Below are positions 43,678 through 54,753 of a stretch of DNA of 64,000 bases, piece after piece (position 1 is the first letter of the stretch; the number at the start of each line of letters is the position of its first letter). Position numbers and translations under genes: made by a program. The notes below the pieces were generated by a model. The model did not search any database. It had not been told where the DNA came from and saw only the letters and a list, made by a program, of their open reading frames with translations. This stretch comes from Periplaneta americana (lineage: Eukaryota; Arthropoda; Insecta; Blattodea; Blattidae), in contig NC_091123.1 of NCBI RefSeq assembly GCF_040183065.1, forward strand, positions 9,914,001-9,978,000, in the 5' to 3' direction.

Positions 43678-43982
43678 GCCGTCACGGTGGTGTAGTGACA
43701 AGCGCTGGACTTATAATCCGGTGGACCCAGGTTCGATCCCCGGTGTAACTTGTGTTGTGTAAGCCCGTGGTCCAGGTAACAGGGATTTTCTCCGGTAACT
43801 CTGGTTTCCCTGTGATATTCCAAGCCATTACCATATCATCTCATCGCGAATTAGCGTAGACCAGCCTCCTACGGGTACCCTGGGCAAACAACTCTGTCTG
43901 TAAATTGGTCTACACCACTGGCTTCATATGGGTACTTAAATGACGAACAGTCAGTACCCGGTATTATGGGAAAAAAATAAAT
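43678..43982 (+). mobile_element. SINE-D, full length
   Basis: The head gccgtcacggtggtgtagtg is followed by a B-box at 43730-43741 (ggttcgatcccc). The body includes 'gaattagcgtagaccagcct' and the tail 'aatgacgaacagtcagtacc' then A-rich. Its end is also present at 1286-1372. Confidence 0.87.
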
Positions 43983-44187
43983 AACGACTTTTTTCAAGAA
44001 TCACAGTTGTCAATGTTGAATTCAGACCTTATCCTTCAGTGAGGAATTTGTACTACATCTGGGGAGGAGGGGGAATCAACAGCAAAAGAAATAATAATTC
44101 AGATCTTATCCAAAAACACTAGAAACAGTCTATGTTAAAGGGTACATAGAAAGATGGCGTCAATTAAATCTTTAATTCATTTATAAA

Positions 44188-44237
44188 TTTTTAACTTGGT
44201 TATTTAACGACGCTGTATCAACTACTTGGTTATTTAA
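44188..44237 (-). repeat. SINE-A 3' tail fragment
   Basis: 'ttggttatttaacgacgctg' then tatcaacta, the complement of the SINE-A tail, with no body. Confidence 0.75.
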
Positions 44238-44509
44238 AGTTTAAAAAAAAATGTTTAGGGAGAAAGTATAAAGTTTCAATCATTGTAATGTCTTTTTTTA
44301 TTTTTTACTTTTTATTCTACTGATCAATAAGATAATTATCTTAAAATTTTGATGATTGCCCTCTGAACACGAGTAGACTATGTACTCTTTCTGGGGGTGC
44401 TATAGAATTTTTTTTTTATAAAAGAAAACTGATATGTGGGCCTATCTTTGTTCTAGCAATAAATTTATTATTATTATTATTTAACGTCGATAATAGGTTA
44501 TTTTTTTCT
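44238..44509. other. Unassigned intronic DNA
   Basis: AT-rich, with a short (ATT)n run near 44471. No feature recognised. Confidence 0.4.
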
Positions 44510-44740
44510 TAGTTTCATGATGGCCTATGCTCTGCTCAGCTGCAATTTTGATATTACCTCGGATGTTGTCCCACACGCTATTAACATCGAACTCTTGCTC
44601 AGCTTCGTCGGAAGTTGCTAAAGCAGCAAACCTATTTGAAATTTCAACCTGATAACGTTGCTTAGTTTCGTCGTCCTTTAATTTCAGAATATTGAATCTA
44701 CTAATATTAGCTTGTTGCTCTACTCGCTTGGCTACTGATA
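44510..44740 (-). mobile_element. LINE (RTE-like) internal segment, inverted part
   Basis: The minus strand reads VAKRVEQQANISRFNILKLK, DDETKQRYQVEISNRFAALA, then FDVNSVWDNIRGNIKIAAEQ, IGHH. This is the linker between endonuclease and reverse transcriptase in RTE-type LINEs. It abuts the plus-strand fragment of the same type at 44740. Confidence 0.72.
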
Positions 44741-45385
44741 GTCGAAGAGGTGGAAAAATTCAAATATCTTGGAGCAACAGTAACAAATATAAATGACACT
44801 CGGAAGGAAATTAAACGCAGAATAAATATGGGAAATGCGTCTTATTATTCGGTTGAGAAGCTTTTGTCATCTAGTCTACTGTAAAAAAATCTGAAAATTA
44901 GAATTTATAAAACAGTTATATTACCGGTTGCTCTGTATGGTTGTGAAACTTGGACTCTCACTTTGAGAAAGGAACATAGGTTAAGGGTGTTTGAGAATAA
45001 GGTTCTTAGGAAAATATTTGGGGCTAAGAGAGATGAAGTTACAGGAGAATGGAGAAAGTTACACAACGCAGAGCTGCACGCATTATATTCTTCACCTGAC
45101 ATAATTAGGAACATTAAATCCAGACGTCTGAGATGGACAGGGCATGTAGTACGTATGGGCGAATCCAGAAATGCATATAGAGTATTAGTTGGGAGGCCGG
45201 CGGGAAAAAGACTTTTAGGGAGGCCGAGACGTAGATGGGAAGATAATATTAAAATGGATTTGAGGGAGGTGGGATATGATGGAAGAGACTGGATTAATCT
45301 TGCTCAGGATAGGGACCAATGGCGGGCTTATGTGAGGGCGGCAATGAACCTCCGGGTTCCTTAAAAGCCAGTAAGTAAGTAATAG
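44740..45385 (+). mobile_element. LINE (family 1) 3' end: RT C-terminus with (GTAA)n tail
   Basis: The plus strand encodes VEKFKYLGATVTNINDTRKE, LSSSLL, a stop at 44881-44883, then [81 protein letters not shown] and a stop at 45362-45364. It ends aagccagtaagtaagtaa. It is the longest copy of this LINE in the window, with one internal stop. Confidence 0.87.
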
Positions 45386-45624
45386 GTTATTTAGCGTCTG
45401 AATGAGATGAAGGCGATAATGCCGGTGAGTGAGTTTGAGATCCAGCACCGATAGTTACCCAGCATTTGATCTTACTGGGTTGAGGGAAAACCTCGGAAAA
45501 ATCTCAATCAGGTAGCTTGTCTCGTAAAAAAACCCAACTAGGCAATCATCGGAATCGAACCCACGCCTGAGCGCAACTCCGGATCAGCAGGCAAGCGCAC
45601 TACCGCCTGGACTACGCCGGTGTC
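45383..45624 (-). mobile_element. Chimeric SINE: SINE-A head with SINE-C body
   Basis: On the minus strand it starts with the SINE-A head (gacaccggcgtagtccaggc, cgtgggttcgattccgatga, ttgcctagttgggttttttt). It then continues as the SINE-C body (agctacctgattgag, ttttccctcaacccagtaag, aaatgctgggtaactatcgg) to the SINE-C end. Confidence 0.8.
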
Positions 45625-46507
45625 TTGTTTTAAATACTACCAAATGTTAATATAGGCATTAACTTGTAAAAATGTTAGTATTGTTACGTAAAACATGGTG
45701 GATATGAATAAGTAACTAGGTCTATCCTTGTGTGTAAAATTGTCACATAAAACCGGTAATAACTGTTAATTTATGTAAATTATATTATTTATTTTAAAAC
45801 AAGTCTGAAATCTCCGGGGGGAACATCCTGGAATCCGGAAGGGACATTTCCCCCCCCCCCCCGGGCCACCACCTGACAGTAGTTTTATTTACCGGCACCG
45901 ACTTTGATGCATGTTACTGTCTCTAATGAAAAAGTAACTGAATTGTTGCAAAACGCGTCGTTTTCGTTATTTTTACATGACAGCAGTCCATCCATCATAT
46001 TCATTCGCCACGATCTCTATCAATGTTGTCAGACTTTTTGAACCTAGATTCCGTCCGAATGTGTAAGAAGTCTCGTCCCGGTAAAGAAGCCCGCCTTTCT
46101 AACATACTTAAATAGGCTTATCTATAACATAAAGACCTTAGATTGTTTTGAGTTGTCAAGGTAATGCATCTTTGTGAGACAATGCATGAGTGAAACAGAC
46201 ATTCATATTCTTCCCTTATGGTAAAGTGCAAATAAAACGGACATCAGGCCTAACAGAAAGCATTCGTCTTTTTTTCCATTTCCTCGCCTTTCGTTGTGAA
46301 ACATTGCACAAACATTGTAAGACCGCCTTAAGTATTATTTTGATTTCCATCTTTCGCAGTGAACATATTGAATGTTCAATAAATTATTCACATAATATAT
46401 ATTTTTTTCTCTTTGCCTGTCGTTTTCTGTTACAAAATGACACAGAGACACAATTGCTTATAATTTCTTCTTTTGGTTGAAATCAAGTTTAGTGTAATGT
46501 GACCGTT
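45625..46507. other. Unassigned intronic DNA with a poly-C tract
   Basis: A 14-C run lies at 45851-45864 within a GC-rich patch (45810-45890). No gene or element was recognised. Confidence 0.45.
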
Positions 46508-46892
46508 AATTGGACGGAGTTACGCAACAATAGACCAACCGACAATTTGAAAAAAAAAATGAGATATTTGCACAAATCTGTTGATGGTAGACTACTTTAA
46601 CTCGGAAAAAATCAAGAATGCGATATCTGAATTTTTCTGCTATTTATAAGCAAAAATTCGTTTTTTGCATAAAATTCAATTATTTAGCTTTGAAATATTA
46701 ATTCAACTGCTTTCTTATCAAAAATCGGTTAGCCTTTTTTTTTTGTATTATTTGTGCTTGTAATAGTATGAATGTTATAATACTTCTTGCATAAAATGTT
46801 TTATAAAAAAAAAAAACAGATTTATTTCACTGGCCAATATCTCGAAACAGGTTTTTGGCGCTTGGTTTCTTATTGCGTAACTCCGTCCAATT
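46508..46892. mobile_element. MITE with perfect 20-bp inverted ends, 385 bp
   Basis: The left AATTGGACGGAGTTACGCAA and the right TTGCGTAACTCCGTCCAATT are exact reverse complements. The inverted repeats continue imperfectly (aagaaaccaag/ acaatagaccaacc). No target duplication is clear, and no coding is present. Confidence 0.85.
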
Positions 46893-47069
46893 GAAGGCAA
46901 CAGTACGGCAGTAAGATATACTTGCACCTAAGCGTGAATACGATATCTATTCTTGTACACGTACAGAATGTCCTGAGATAATTCAATATTGCCATGCAGT
47001 ATCGCTCTATACAGTATAAACGGTCAAAGGAGAAAAGTTATTAATATAAAAAGGACATATAATTTTAAA

Positions 47070-47558
47070 AATCTTGCTTACAAATGGCTTTTAAGGAACC
47101 CGCAGGTTCATTGCCGCCCTCACATAAGCCCACCATCGGTCCCTATCCTGTTCAAGATTAATCCAGTCTCTATCATCATATCCCACCTCCCTCAAATCCA
47201 TTTTAATATTATCCTCCCATCTACTCTCGGCCTCCCCAAAGATTTTTTTCCCTCCGGTCTCCCAACTAACACTCTATATGCATTTCTGGATTCGCCCATA
47301 TGTGCTACATGCCCTGCCCATCTCAAATGTCTGAATATAATGTTCCTCTTATGTCAGGTGAAGAATACAATGCATGCAGTTCTGCGTTGTGTAACTTTCT
47401 CCACTCTTCTGTAACTTCATCCCTCTTAGCCCCAAATATTTTCCTAATAACTTTATTCTCAAATATCCTTAATCTCTGTTCCTCTCTCAAAGTAAGAGTC
47501 CAAGTTTCACAACCATGCAGAACAACCGGTAATATAACTGTTTTATAAATTCTAATCT
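47070..47558 (-). mobile_element. LINE (family 1) 3' end
   Basis: The minus strand encodes the same C-terminal tail as 44740-45385 (ALYGCETW-like, [29 protein letters not shown]-like, [27 protein letters not shown]). It has a short deletion and a frame change near 47250. Confidence 0.82.
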
Positions 47559-47626
47559 AAAAAATTTAATTTTAAAAATCTAGAAGTGAAAATTGATATT
47601 ACAGTAACATCATAAAATTTTGTCGA

Positions 47627-47868
47627 CACTTGTGGAGTAACGGTTAGCGCGTCTGGCCGCGAAACCAGGTGGCCCGGGTTCGATTCCCGGTGGGGGCAAG
47701 TTACCTGGTTTAGGTTTTTTTCCGGGGTTTTCACTCAACCCAATATGAGCAAATGCTGGGTAACTTTCAGTTCTGGACCCCGGACTCATTTCACTGGCAT
47801 TATCACCTTCATCACATTCAGACGCTAAATAACCTTAGATATTGATAAGGCGTCGTAAAATAACCTAC
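47627..47868 (+). mobile_element. SINE-C copy
   Basis: Head cacttgtggagtaacggtta, B-box 'gggttcgattcccggtggg', body 'gctgggtaactttcagttct', and an end near aggcgtcgtaaaataaccta. Confidence 0.88.
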
Positions 47869-47912
47869 TGGCAAATTTTTAAGAAATAATAAATAATATA
47901 TAGCCTGTAATA

Positions 47913-48272
47913 CTAAAAATTCCGAATTCGACCCTTTCTTGCAAAGAAGTCCTGCCATCCCGCCCCGTGCCTAAAATCGCCTTTTGCATGATTTTTCCCG
48001 CAATCTGACAACACCGATCTCCAATTTCCACTTGAGATAATATTGATAAACGTGGATGGCATTGGAGCCGGTATTACGTAGCCGGAATTGAATTTGAATC
48101 GCAGTTCCTTGTGTGGTTTGGTGGTGTAGCTAGGAAGCTGTGGTGGCGCATAAACTGTTGCCGGGCTTTGCAGATTGTAAAACACGACCTCTAATGCGTT
48201 TAACTGGAGCGAACAAGATGCGTGGGTGTTGTAATAGACAGCCTGGATGCTGGAGTACGTGTGGACGTCCAC
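47913..48272 (-). other. Unrecognised 119-residue open frame
   Basis: A minus-strand open frame starts MDVHTYSSIQAVYYNTHASC and ends ARKGRIRNF, in a slightly GC-richer stretch (47930-48330). No domain or family motif is visible, there is no splice context, and nothing marks it as coding. It may be chance or part of an unidentified transposon. Confidence 0.2.
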
Positions 48273-48555
48273 TTGGCGAGGAAATGTTTTGTCTCCTCAT
48301 TGGCCATCAAAGAATTACAATTCATAAAGGCGTCTTGAATAGTCAATAGGTCTTCGTTGTGGCGCATGTGTCTGCGTACCCTGCTACAAACCCAGCGGCT
48401 ACGGATTCGATTCCAGCAAGGGAAGTAAAGATTTATTCATCCCACAAGAACTGAGTGTTTGGTCTACGTTGTCTTATACGTTGAAAATTATTTTAAAGTG
48501 TATTTATGGAGACACATTCAACATTCGATTCTGATGAACGGTTGTGTGCATTCTT

Positions 48556-48600
48556 CAGTTTATTATTATTATATTATTATTATTATTATTATTATTATTG
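48556..48600. repeat. (ATT)n microsatellite
   Basis: About 14 TTA/ATT units, directly upstream of the deleted LINE. Confidence 0.95.
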
Positions 48601-49020
48601 TGGGTCCCTATCACCACGGCATGGCGCGTCCTCAGGTTGCGGATAGAGGAGGCGGCCTCCAGATATGGAGGGTAGCTGCGAATATATTGAATAAGCAGTC
48701 GTGGACAGCCGATAAGGGGTGGTCCTCCAGCTTGGGGGTTGGGCGAAGGGCTAACAATCCATCACCGTAAAAAACAGCTTGTTACGAATCCCTACAATAA
48801 GCCTCGGAATAGGAAATATAAAGTGTTAGTTGGGAGACCGGAGGGAAAAAGACCTTTAGGGAGGCCGAGACGTAGATGGGAGGATAATATTAAAATGGAT
48901 TTGAGGGAGGTGGGGTATGATGATAGAGACTGGATTAATCTTGCACAGGATAGGGACCGCTGGCGGGCTTATGTGAGGGCGGCAATGAACCTTCGGGTTT
49001 CTTAAAAGCCATTTGTAAGT
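48601..49020 (+). mobile_element. Internally deleted LINE derivative (5' region joined to 3' end)
   Basis: 'ccctatcaccacggcatggc' and gcgtcctcaggttgcggata open a 200-bp block with the frame MARPQVADRGGGLQIWRVAA, NILNKQSWTADKGWSSSLGV. It runs directly into the LINE family 1 C-terminal segment at about 48825 ([39 protein letters not shown], stop 49003-49005) and ends gtaagtaagtaag plus (TTA)n. Confidence 0.65.
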
Positions 49021-49023
49021 AAG

Positions 49024-49025
<2 letters not shown>

Positions 49026-49079
<54 letters not shown>
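49026..49079. repeat. (ATT)n microsatellite
   Basis: About 18 ATT units, attached to the LINE tail. Confidence 0.95.
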
Positions 49080-49136
49080 CGTAAGAATGGACGCTTACAT
49101 AAGAAATTTTCTCTTCGCCCAACAAGCTTCAGAGTT

Positions 49137-49280
49137 CACCACTGTGGAGTAACGGTTAGCATGTCTGGCCGTAAAACGAGCGTGCCCGGGATCAAATTCT
49201 GGTTGATATTTTTTCCGGAGTTTTCCCTCAACCCATTAAGAGAAAAATATGTTGGGTACCTCTAAACCCTGGACTCATGT
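49137..49280 (+). repeat. Truncated SINE-C
   Basis: 'ccactgtggagtaacggtta' and 'ttttccctcaacccattaag' are recognisable, with deletions in the head-body junction; the element stops at 'ggactcatgt', where the tandem array begins. Confidence 0.78.
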
Positions 49281-50215
49281 AGGGTACCTGTAACTACTGT
49301 GTAAAATTTCATAAAATATATTAGGCAGGAGAAAAGTTACTAATTTTGTCTAATTGCGCCCTTTATAAGGGGTAGTTCACCTTATACCAACGTAATCGGA
49401 GCTTGTATACAAAACATATGTTACTTGTAACTGTTTTGTAAAATTTCATAAAAATCTGTCAGATAGGATGAAAGTTACTAATTTTGTCTAATTGTGTCCC
49501 CCTATAAGGGATAGTTCCCCCTATACCAACGTAACGAGAGCTTGTATACAAAACATATATGCTACCTGTAACTATTGTGTAAAATTTCATAAAAATCTGT
49601 CAGATAGGATGAAAGTTACTAATTTTGTCTAATTGTGCCCCCCCCTATAAGGGGTAGTTCCCCCTATATCATCGTAACGAGAGCTTGTATACAAAACATA
49701 CAGTATATGCTACCTGTAAGTACTGTTTAAAATTTCATAAAAATCTATTAAATAGGAGAAACGTTACTAATTTTGTCTAATTGCGCTCCCTATAAGGGGT
49801 AGTTCCCCTTATACCAACATAATCAGAGTTTGTATACAAAACATATATGCTACTTGCAACTGCTTTGTAAAATTTCATAAAAATCTGTCAAATAGGATAA
49901 AAGTTACTAATTTTGTCTAATTGTGCCCCCCCTATAAGGGGTAGTTCCCCTTACACCAACGTAATCAGAGCTTGTATACAAAACATATATGATACTTGTA
50001 ACTATTTTGTAAAATTTCATAAAAATCTGTCAGATAGGATAAAAGTTACTAATTTTGTCTAATTACGCTCCCCTATAAGGGGTAGTTCCCCTTATACCAA
50101 CGTAACGAGAACTTGTATACAAAACATATATGCTACTTGTAACTACTGTGTAAAATTTCATAAAAATCTGTTAGGTAGCTGAAAAATTATTAGTTTGTCC
50201 CTCTAAATTTGCATT
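49281..50215. repeat. Tandem array, seven units of about 140 bp
   Basis: The unit has gtaaaatttcataaaaatct, gttactaattttgtctaatt, then ccctataaggggtagttccc, cttataccaacgtaa and gcttgtatacaaaacatata. Starts of the 'taaaatttcat' motif are at 49302, 49439, 49580, 49729, 49868, 50010 and 50151, so steps are 137-149 bp. Each full unit has a near-palindromic CCCCTATAAGGGG. Confidence 0.93.
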
Positions 50216-51432
50216 CTAGACCACTGTGCGGCGATAGAAAACAAAAGATGTGGTACAAATAAATGAGATGTATAAACAATTGAATAGTCTTTCAAATTTA
50301 AATAGGTCTGTCATAATATAGAAGTGCCATTTGATATTTCAAAGGGGATGGGTGGTGAGGGAGTGAAACCCAAAACACATTGAACGCTGGTTTTATACTC
50401 TCCCCTCAATATCTGAATCGACCTGTTTATTGAAATAAATGGGTTATTTAGATTGGTAAGTTTTTAAATTAAAGCCCGATGTATAAAATATCCCGATTTA
50501 ACTAGTTCTGTGTCTTCTGTATTGCTTTGTAAATAATGTTTCTCGATGTGGGATTCTTAAAAAAATCAGGACACTTGAAATCGTAGTAAAGAAAATAGAA
50601 AAAACACCACATCATTCATAAAATTGAATTTGGTTTAATGTTACAGTGATTATTTTTTGTTTTCAGTTATTTCATGTCGGTTGCTGTGGAAACGCTTATT
50701 TCACCATTAAATTTAATAAAAACTATAATAAGCTATTCTTTTGTGGATTATTACCTTATTTGTGCGAGATCGTGCGTATTTGCTTGTTTTCCGCACAGAA
50801 CCAATACGCGGTAAGTGTGAAATACCACATTCAGTATTCCCAACGTAACACACATAACAATTTCCCTCTTCTTACCGCTTAAGCGCGACATTCATTTTAC
50901 TGTTTTAGGCTTTTAACATATTATTTTTAGAGACGTTTAACATAGTAATAATTATAAATTGGAAACTTACCACTGCAATTTCACCTAAATTGCAATGTTA
51001 ATTATTGTTTTTAAATATTTGCAAAAATTAAGTAAAGTCTACTACTCCACGAAACTTATTGCATTCCTGATACAAGTAACATTAAGGAAGCCGTGAAAAA
51101 ATCAACAAGATTCCAGATGCCGATGTTATTACTGCAATATGTTATATAAATAATATTGTAAAAATATTAAAATGAAAAATAAATCATTACATAACCTTAC
51201 CGTTTGTTTTAAGTTCGCATTTATAGACTGGGGGAAAAAAAGACAGACGTATATCACGGCCTGCTGGAGTATAGTAAACACAGAAAACATTTTATAACAA
51301 CGATGTTGAAAAAAGATATTTTGGTTTTCCGAAGTTGCCGTCATTAAACAGAAACCAAGATGGAGATTTCATTGTAACTAATTAGAAATTCTTCTTTCAG
51401 GTATGTAATAAACGATCTTCGCACAAAATAAT
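50216..51432. other. Unassigned intronic DNA
   Basis: AT-rich with no recognised repeats. The 78-residue open frame at 50646-50882 has no motif. Confidence 0.4.
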
Positions 51433-51556
51433 GTACGATACACGAGCGGTATGTTTGTTTTCATGTCCTCGGAAATTAAAGAAGCTCAACTACGTTTCGC
51501 TTTGTCAGTGTTTTCCTCGACCATGAAAACGTCAACATACCGCTCTTGTAACGCAT
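51433..51556. repeat. Short palindromic element
   Basis: Left 'gagcggtatgtttgttttca' (from 51444) and right 'catgaaaacgtcaacatacc' then gctcttgta are inverted copies, so the two arms can form a hairpin of about 30 bp with a loop of 45 nt (gctcaactacgtttcgcttt in the loop). It may be a MITE. Confidence 0.75.
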
Positions 51557-52524
51557 ATTACTATTTCCTGTCGTAAGTTTTGTCCTGTAAATGATGATTT
51601 TTGGCTTTGTATTCATTTCGGATGCTGTTGATAACTGTAGAAAAATATCATCATGATTTCAATTTCATATTGAATGCTCTTCACATAAACTGAATTTCTT
51701 TGAGAATAAAATTTTGTGTCATTTTTGTGTAAACATTTAATTAGGTCTCTGTGGCTTAAAAAAGTGATCTAACTTTTGGATATCTCAATACTTCGTGTAA
51801 TAGGAAAGTAACGAAAAGTTGTGGAAAATGATCTTATCTTGAAAATATCAAAACGAGAGAAACCTTTCTCAAGAGGATGACATTTGAATGGGAATGAGTG
51901 CTGTTAGAAACGTGGGATCTTGTGGTGAATAAATAAATATGGCTGTAACTCGAAACTTTATATGTTTTCCGAAGAACTCGTAAAGTTTAGAGCCTACACA
52001 AGTGAATGAGAGTAACAATAGAACTAGCCGCGATGAATAGCGAAAGCATAACGGAAATTGCTTACCGCACTTCGTTCTCGCCATTGTAGCTTGTTCGAAT
52101 TATGCGAGAAAGTATGTGCATCATCTATATTAAATTTGCTTACCCGATGGCGCGTTGTAAATTTCACGCTCTGCATGCGAAAAGCGGGACGTGCGAATGT
52201 CATACTGTGACCCGCAGACCTATATGGCAACGAACTAAAACGAGAAGGTTCGTGATTCTGCTCTGCGTGAAGCTTTCGCTGCTCTTCTGTTGTTTATGTG
52301 CTTTTTATTTTGCTCTTTCGACGGTGTTTTATTTTTAGTTTCCAGTGCTTCGGAACTACTTACAGACTCCATCTTCACCGATGTGCCATGAAATTACTTC
52401 GGATTTGGAAAACAGAAATCAGATTTGAAAATTGCTTTACGAATGGATCTTACCCCAGCATCGCCGTAAAAGTTTTGTAGTCTGGTTATTTAAGGCTATA
52501 TTGAAGTGAAATTTTAAAATATTC
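51557..52524. other. Unassigned intronic DNA
   Basis: No repeat or coding family recognised. Confidence 0.35.
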
Positions 52525-52715
52525 TTGTTGTTTGATCAACTGTCCGAAGACAGATCTGAACCTCACAAGTGATACAAGGCACCATTTATGAGGCAACTTA
52601 GCTAGCGTATAAGGGGGTAGGGTGGTCAATTTCTTTGCCCCTCCATTGCGTACATCGCCGACGAGCTACACTTTACACTAATTAGACTCCAGATGTATAC
52701 AAACAATTGTTCTTC
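52525..52715 (+). repeat. Dispersed repeat G, copy 1
   Basis: Shares with 60050-60235 the motifs gatcaactgtccgaagacag, acctcacaagtgatac, 'gaggcaac', gggtagggtgg, 'ttgcgtacatc' and aatNagact. Both copies run into simple repeats downstream. Confidence 0.8.
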
Positions 52716-52771
52716 CTCTGACACATATCGTCAAGTGAGATGTACTGCGTGATAATAGATGTACAGCCTTG

Positions 52772-52856
52772 TATGTATGTATGTATGTATGTATGTATGT
52801 ATGTATGTATGTATGTATGTATGTATGTATGTATGTATGTATGTATGTATGTATTT
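52772..52856. repeat. (GTAT)n microsatellite
   Basis: About 21 GTAT/TATG units, uninterrupted. Confidence 0.97.
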
Positions 52857-52968
52857 ATTCACACTGCAATGGGTATATATCCGGTGGCAGTGGTAACTAA
52901 TTACACTCAATAATGACAATAATAAACTTATTAATTAAAAATACAGTTAATAATAATACTAATAATAA

Positions 52969-52970
52969 TT

Positions 52971-53022
<52 letters not shown>
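52969..53022. repeat. (AAT)n microsatellite
   Basis: About 18 AAT/ATA units. Confidence 0.97.
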
Positions 53023-53134
53023 GGGAATATCCTAAGTTAAATGAAACGATCACTTAACATAACATTTGAAATAAATCTAATTTGTATCTTAAACCTAAGA
53101 TCGAACTAAAACTCACGAGTATGATATGTTCATA

Positions 53135-54753
53135 CAGTGTCTATCAGTCTTATTCATACAGGTGAAAATATGTAACAACTTTGGTGATAAAAGACACATG
53201 AAATGAAAGTATTACATTTCTCTTTGAAAATTCTGTTCAGTAGCATTATGAATACAAATAAAACAAAAAGTAAATTCCATATATACCATAAACACGTAAA
53301 TAAACGAAATTTAACAAAATATATAATTTCTCTACCTGTCATTTATATTCGTACAGTTAGTAACAAAATTAAATAACTGTACATAAATAACATAAACAAT
53401 TACATTCTAATACCTAGTTTCTTATCCTCTGGCTTTGATCACTGCCTGACACCTTCTCTGCATGGAATTTACCAACGTTTTACATTGCTGCGGTGTGAAA
53501 TTTCGCCATTCTTCCAGCACAACAGTTTTGAGGTTTTCTTTGGACGAATTTATATTTTTATGTATATTTTCCTTAAATTTGGACCACAAATGCTTGATGG
53601 GATTCAGATCGGATGATTGAGGAGAAGTATGGAGTTGTTTCGGGACGTTCCATATCAACCAGTGTTTGTTCATTTCGGCCGTATGTTTGCTGTCGTCTTG
53701 ATGGAAAATGTAAACAGACGGCAAATCCATTTTATTGCACTTTCCTTGACATTATTTTTCAAGATGTTGTTATAGATTACATTGTCCATAATTGCATCAA
53801 TTAAGTCGATGTTACTCACGCCTTTCGAAGACTTATGCCACCAAATCATTATGACGCCACCTCCATGTTTCACAGTGGGAAGATTGTTATCCACTTTATC
53901 GGCCTCATTCTTCTTTTTCCACACTCTATGGGCACCATCGGATCCGAAAAGATTAATCTTGGTCTCATCACTGTCCCAAAATTCTTGCTCCTAATTTACA
54001 TGAACTTTAGGAAGTTTAATTGTTAAAGCTCTATTTTTTCTACTTACAAAGGGACTTTTTCTTATCCTTCTACCATGAAATCCATATTTATACAGGACAC
54101 GTCGCACCGTTGTTACGCTAACAGTCTTCCTTGTGGTTTTTGTCATGAGAGAACGTGGTTTCGGCACACTTAACCGTGGATTTGATATTATCTGTCTTAT
54201 TTTGAACATTTTTTTCCCTCTCATTTAGTATTTTTTTTTTTTTTTGGTTTTCTCTTCTGATTTGCAGTGAATCCACGGTATTTGAATTTATTAACCACGT
54301 ATTGTATCGTGGAATGACTTTTGTTTACTATATTGCCTATTTTCCGTAAAGAATAACCTTTAAGAGCCAGTTTAACTACCGTCTTCTTCAGCTCGGCACT
54401 GAGTTCCTTCGACTTGCCCATTTTGAACAGGACTGACTGCTGAAGCAAAACAAACCCTAGAGCACGCGGTAATGCACACTCGCTGTTACCATTAAGGCAC
54501 GGCACCCCCGAATAAGTCAAAATTACTCAAGTGTACGAATATAAATGACATATAGTTTTACTTTCAAAGTAATGTATTTATTAATATTTTTGTTAATTAG
54601 AGCTTAAAATAAAAGCTGGTTGTAAATTAACGTTCTAAGAAATGGTTTTAAAGCATAGTACAGTATTATTAGTATATGAGTATAATTATTTTGTACATAA
54701 TGTTGTCTTATTAGTTTAAATTAGATATGTACGAATAAGGATGATAGACACTG
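53135..54753 (-). mobile_element. Tc1-type transposon with long IR/DR termini, 1619 bp
   Basis: It begins and ends with CAGTGTCTATCA (left) and its complement at the right (ctgatagacactg-like, with gt to ca differences), flanked by TA at 53133-53134 and 54754-54755. Terminal inverted repeats are about 220 bp. Each contains an outer and an inner copy of a short direct motif: TTATTC(A/G)TACA at the tip and TTTATATTCGTACA at 53340-53354, mirrored at 54533-54549. That is the inverted-repeat/direct-repeat arrangement known in Sleeping Beauty- and Minos-type elements, where the DRs bind transposase. The transposase gene lies between the repeats on the minus strand. Confidence 0.9.
53422..54421 (-). 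pseudogene. Tc1-type transposase pseudogene (DD34E family)
   Basis: The reading starts at MGKSKELSAELKKTVVKLAL (54421), with a DNA-binding helix-turn-helix containing GYSLRKIGNIVNKSHSTIQY. It continues in other frames through RVLYKYGFHGRRIRKSPFVS, a stop (TAA at 53994-53996), then the DDE region (SDETKINLFGSDGAHRVW as the first D, YIFHQDDSKHT as the second, SDLNPIKHLW as the third) to an ending QRRCQAVIKARG and stop. At least two frameshifts, one stop and a long T run break it. The third catalytic acid E is replaced by K (NPIK, GAG to AAG), so the enzyme is dead. Length is near normal (about 340 codons), making this a recently mobile, full-length copy. Confidence 0.9.

Noticed and set aside
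47913-48272. 119-residue minus-strand open frame as a host gene
   Set aside because: No family motif, no splice sites that make sense, and no neighbouring exons; kept only as a low-confidence entry.
52731-52919. HTYIHTYIHTY-type open frame
   Set aside because: Translation of the (GTAT)n microsatellite, not a protein.
53782-54026. Plus-strand open frames inside the Tc1 element
   Set aside because: They are shadows of the minus-strand transposase gene.
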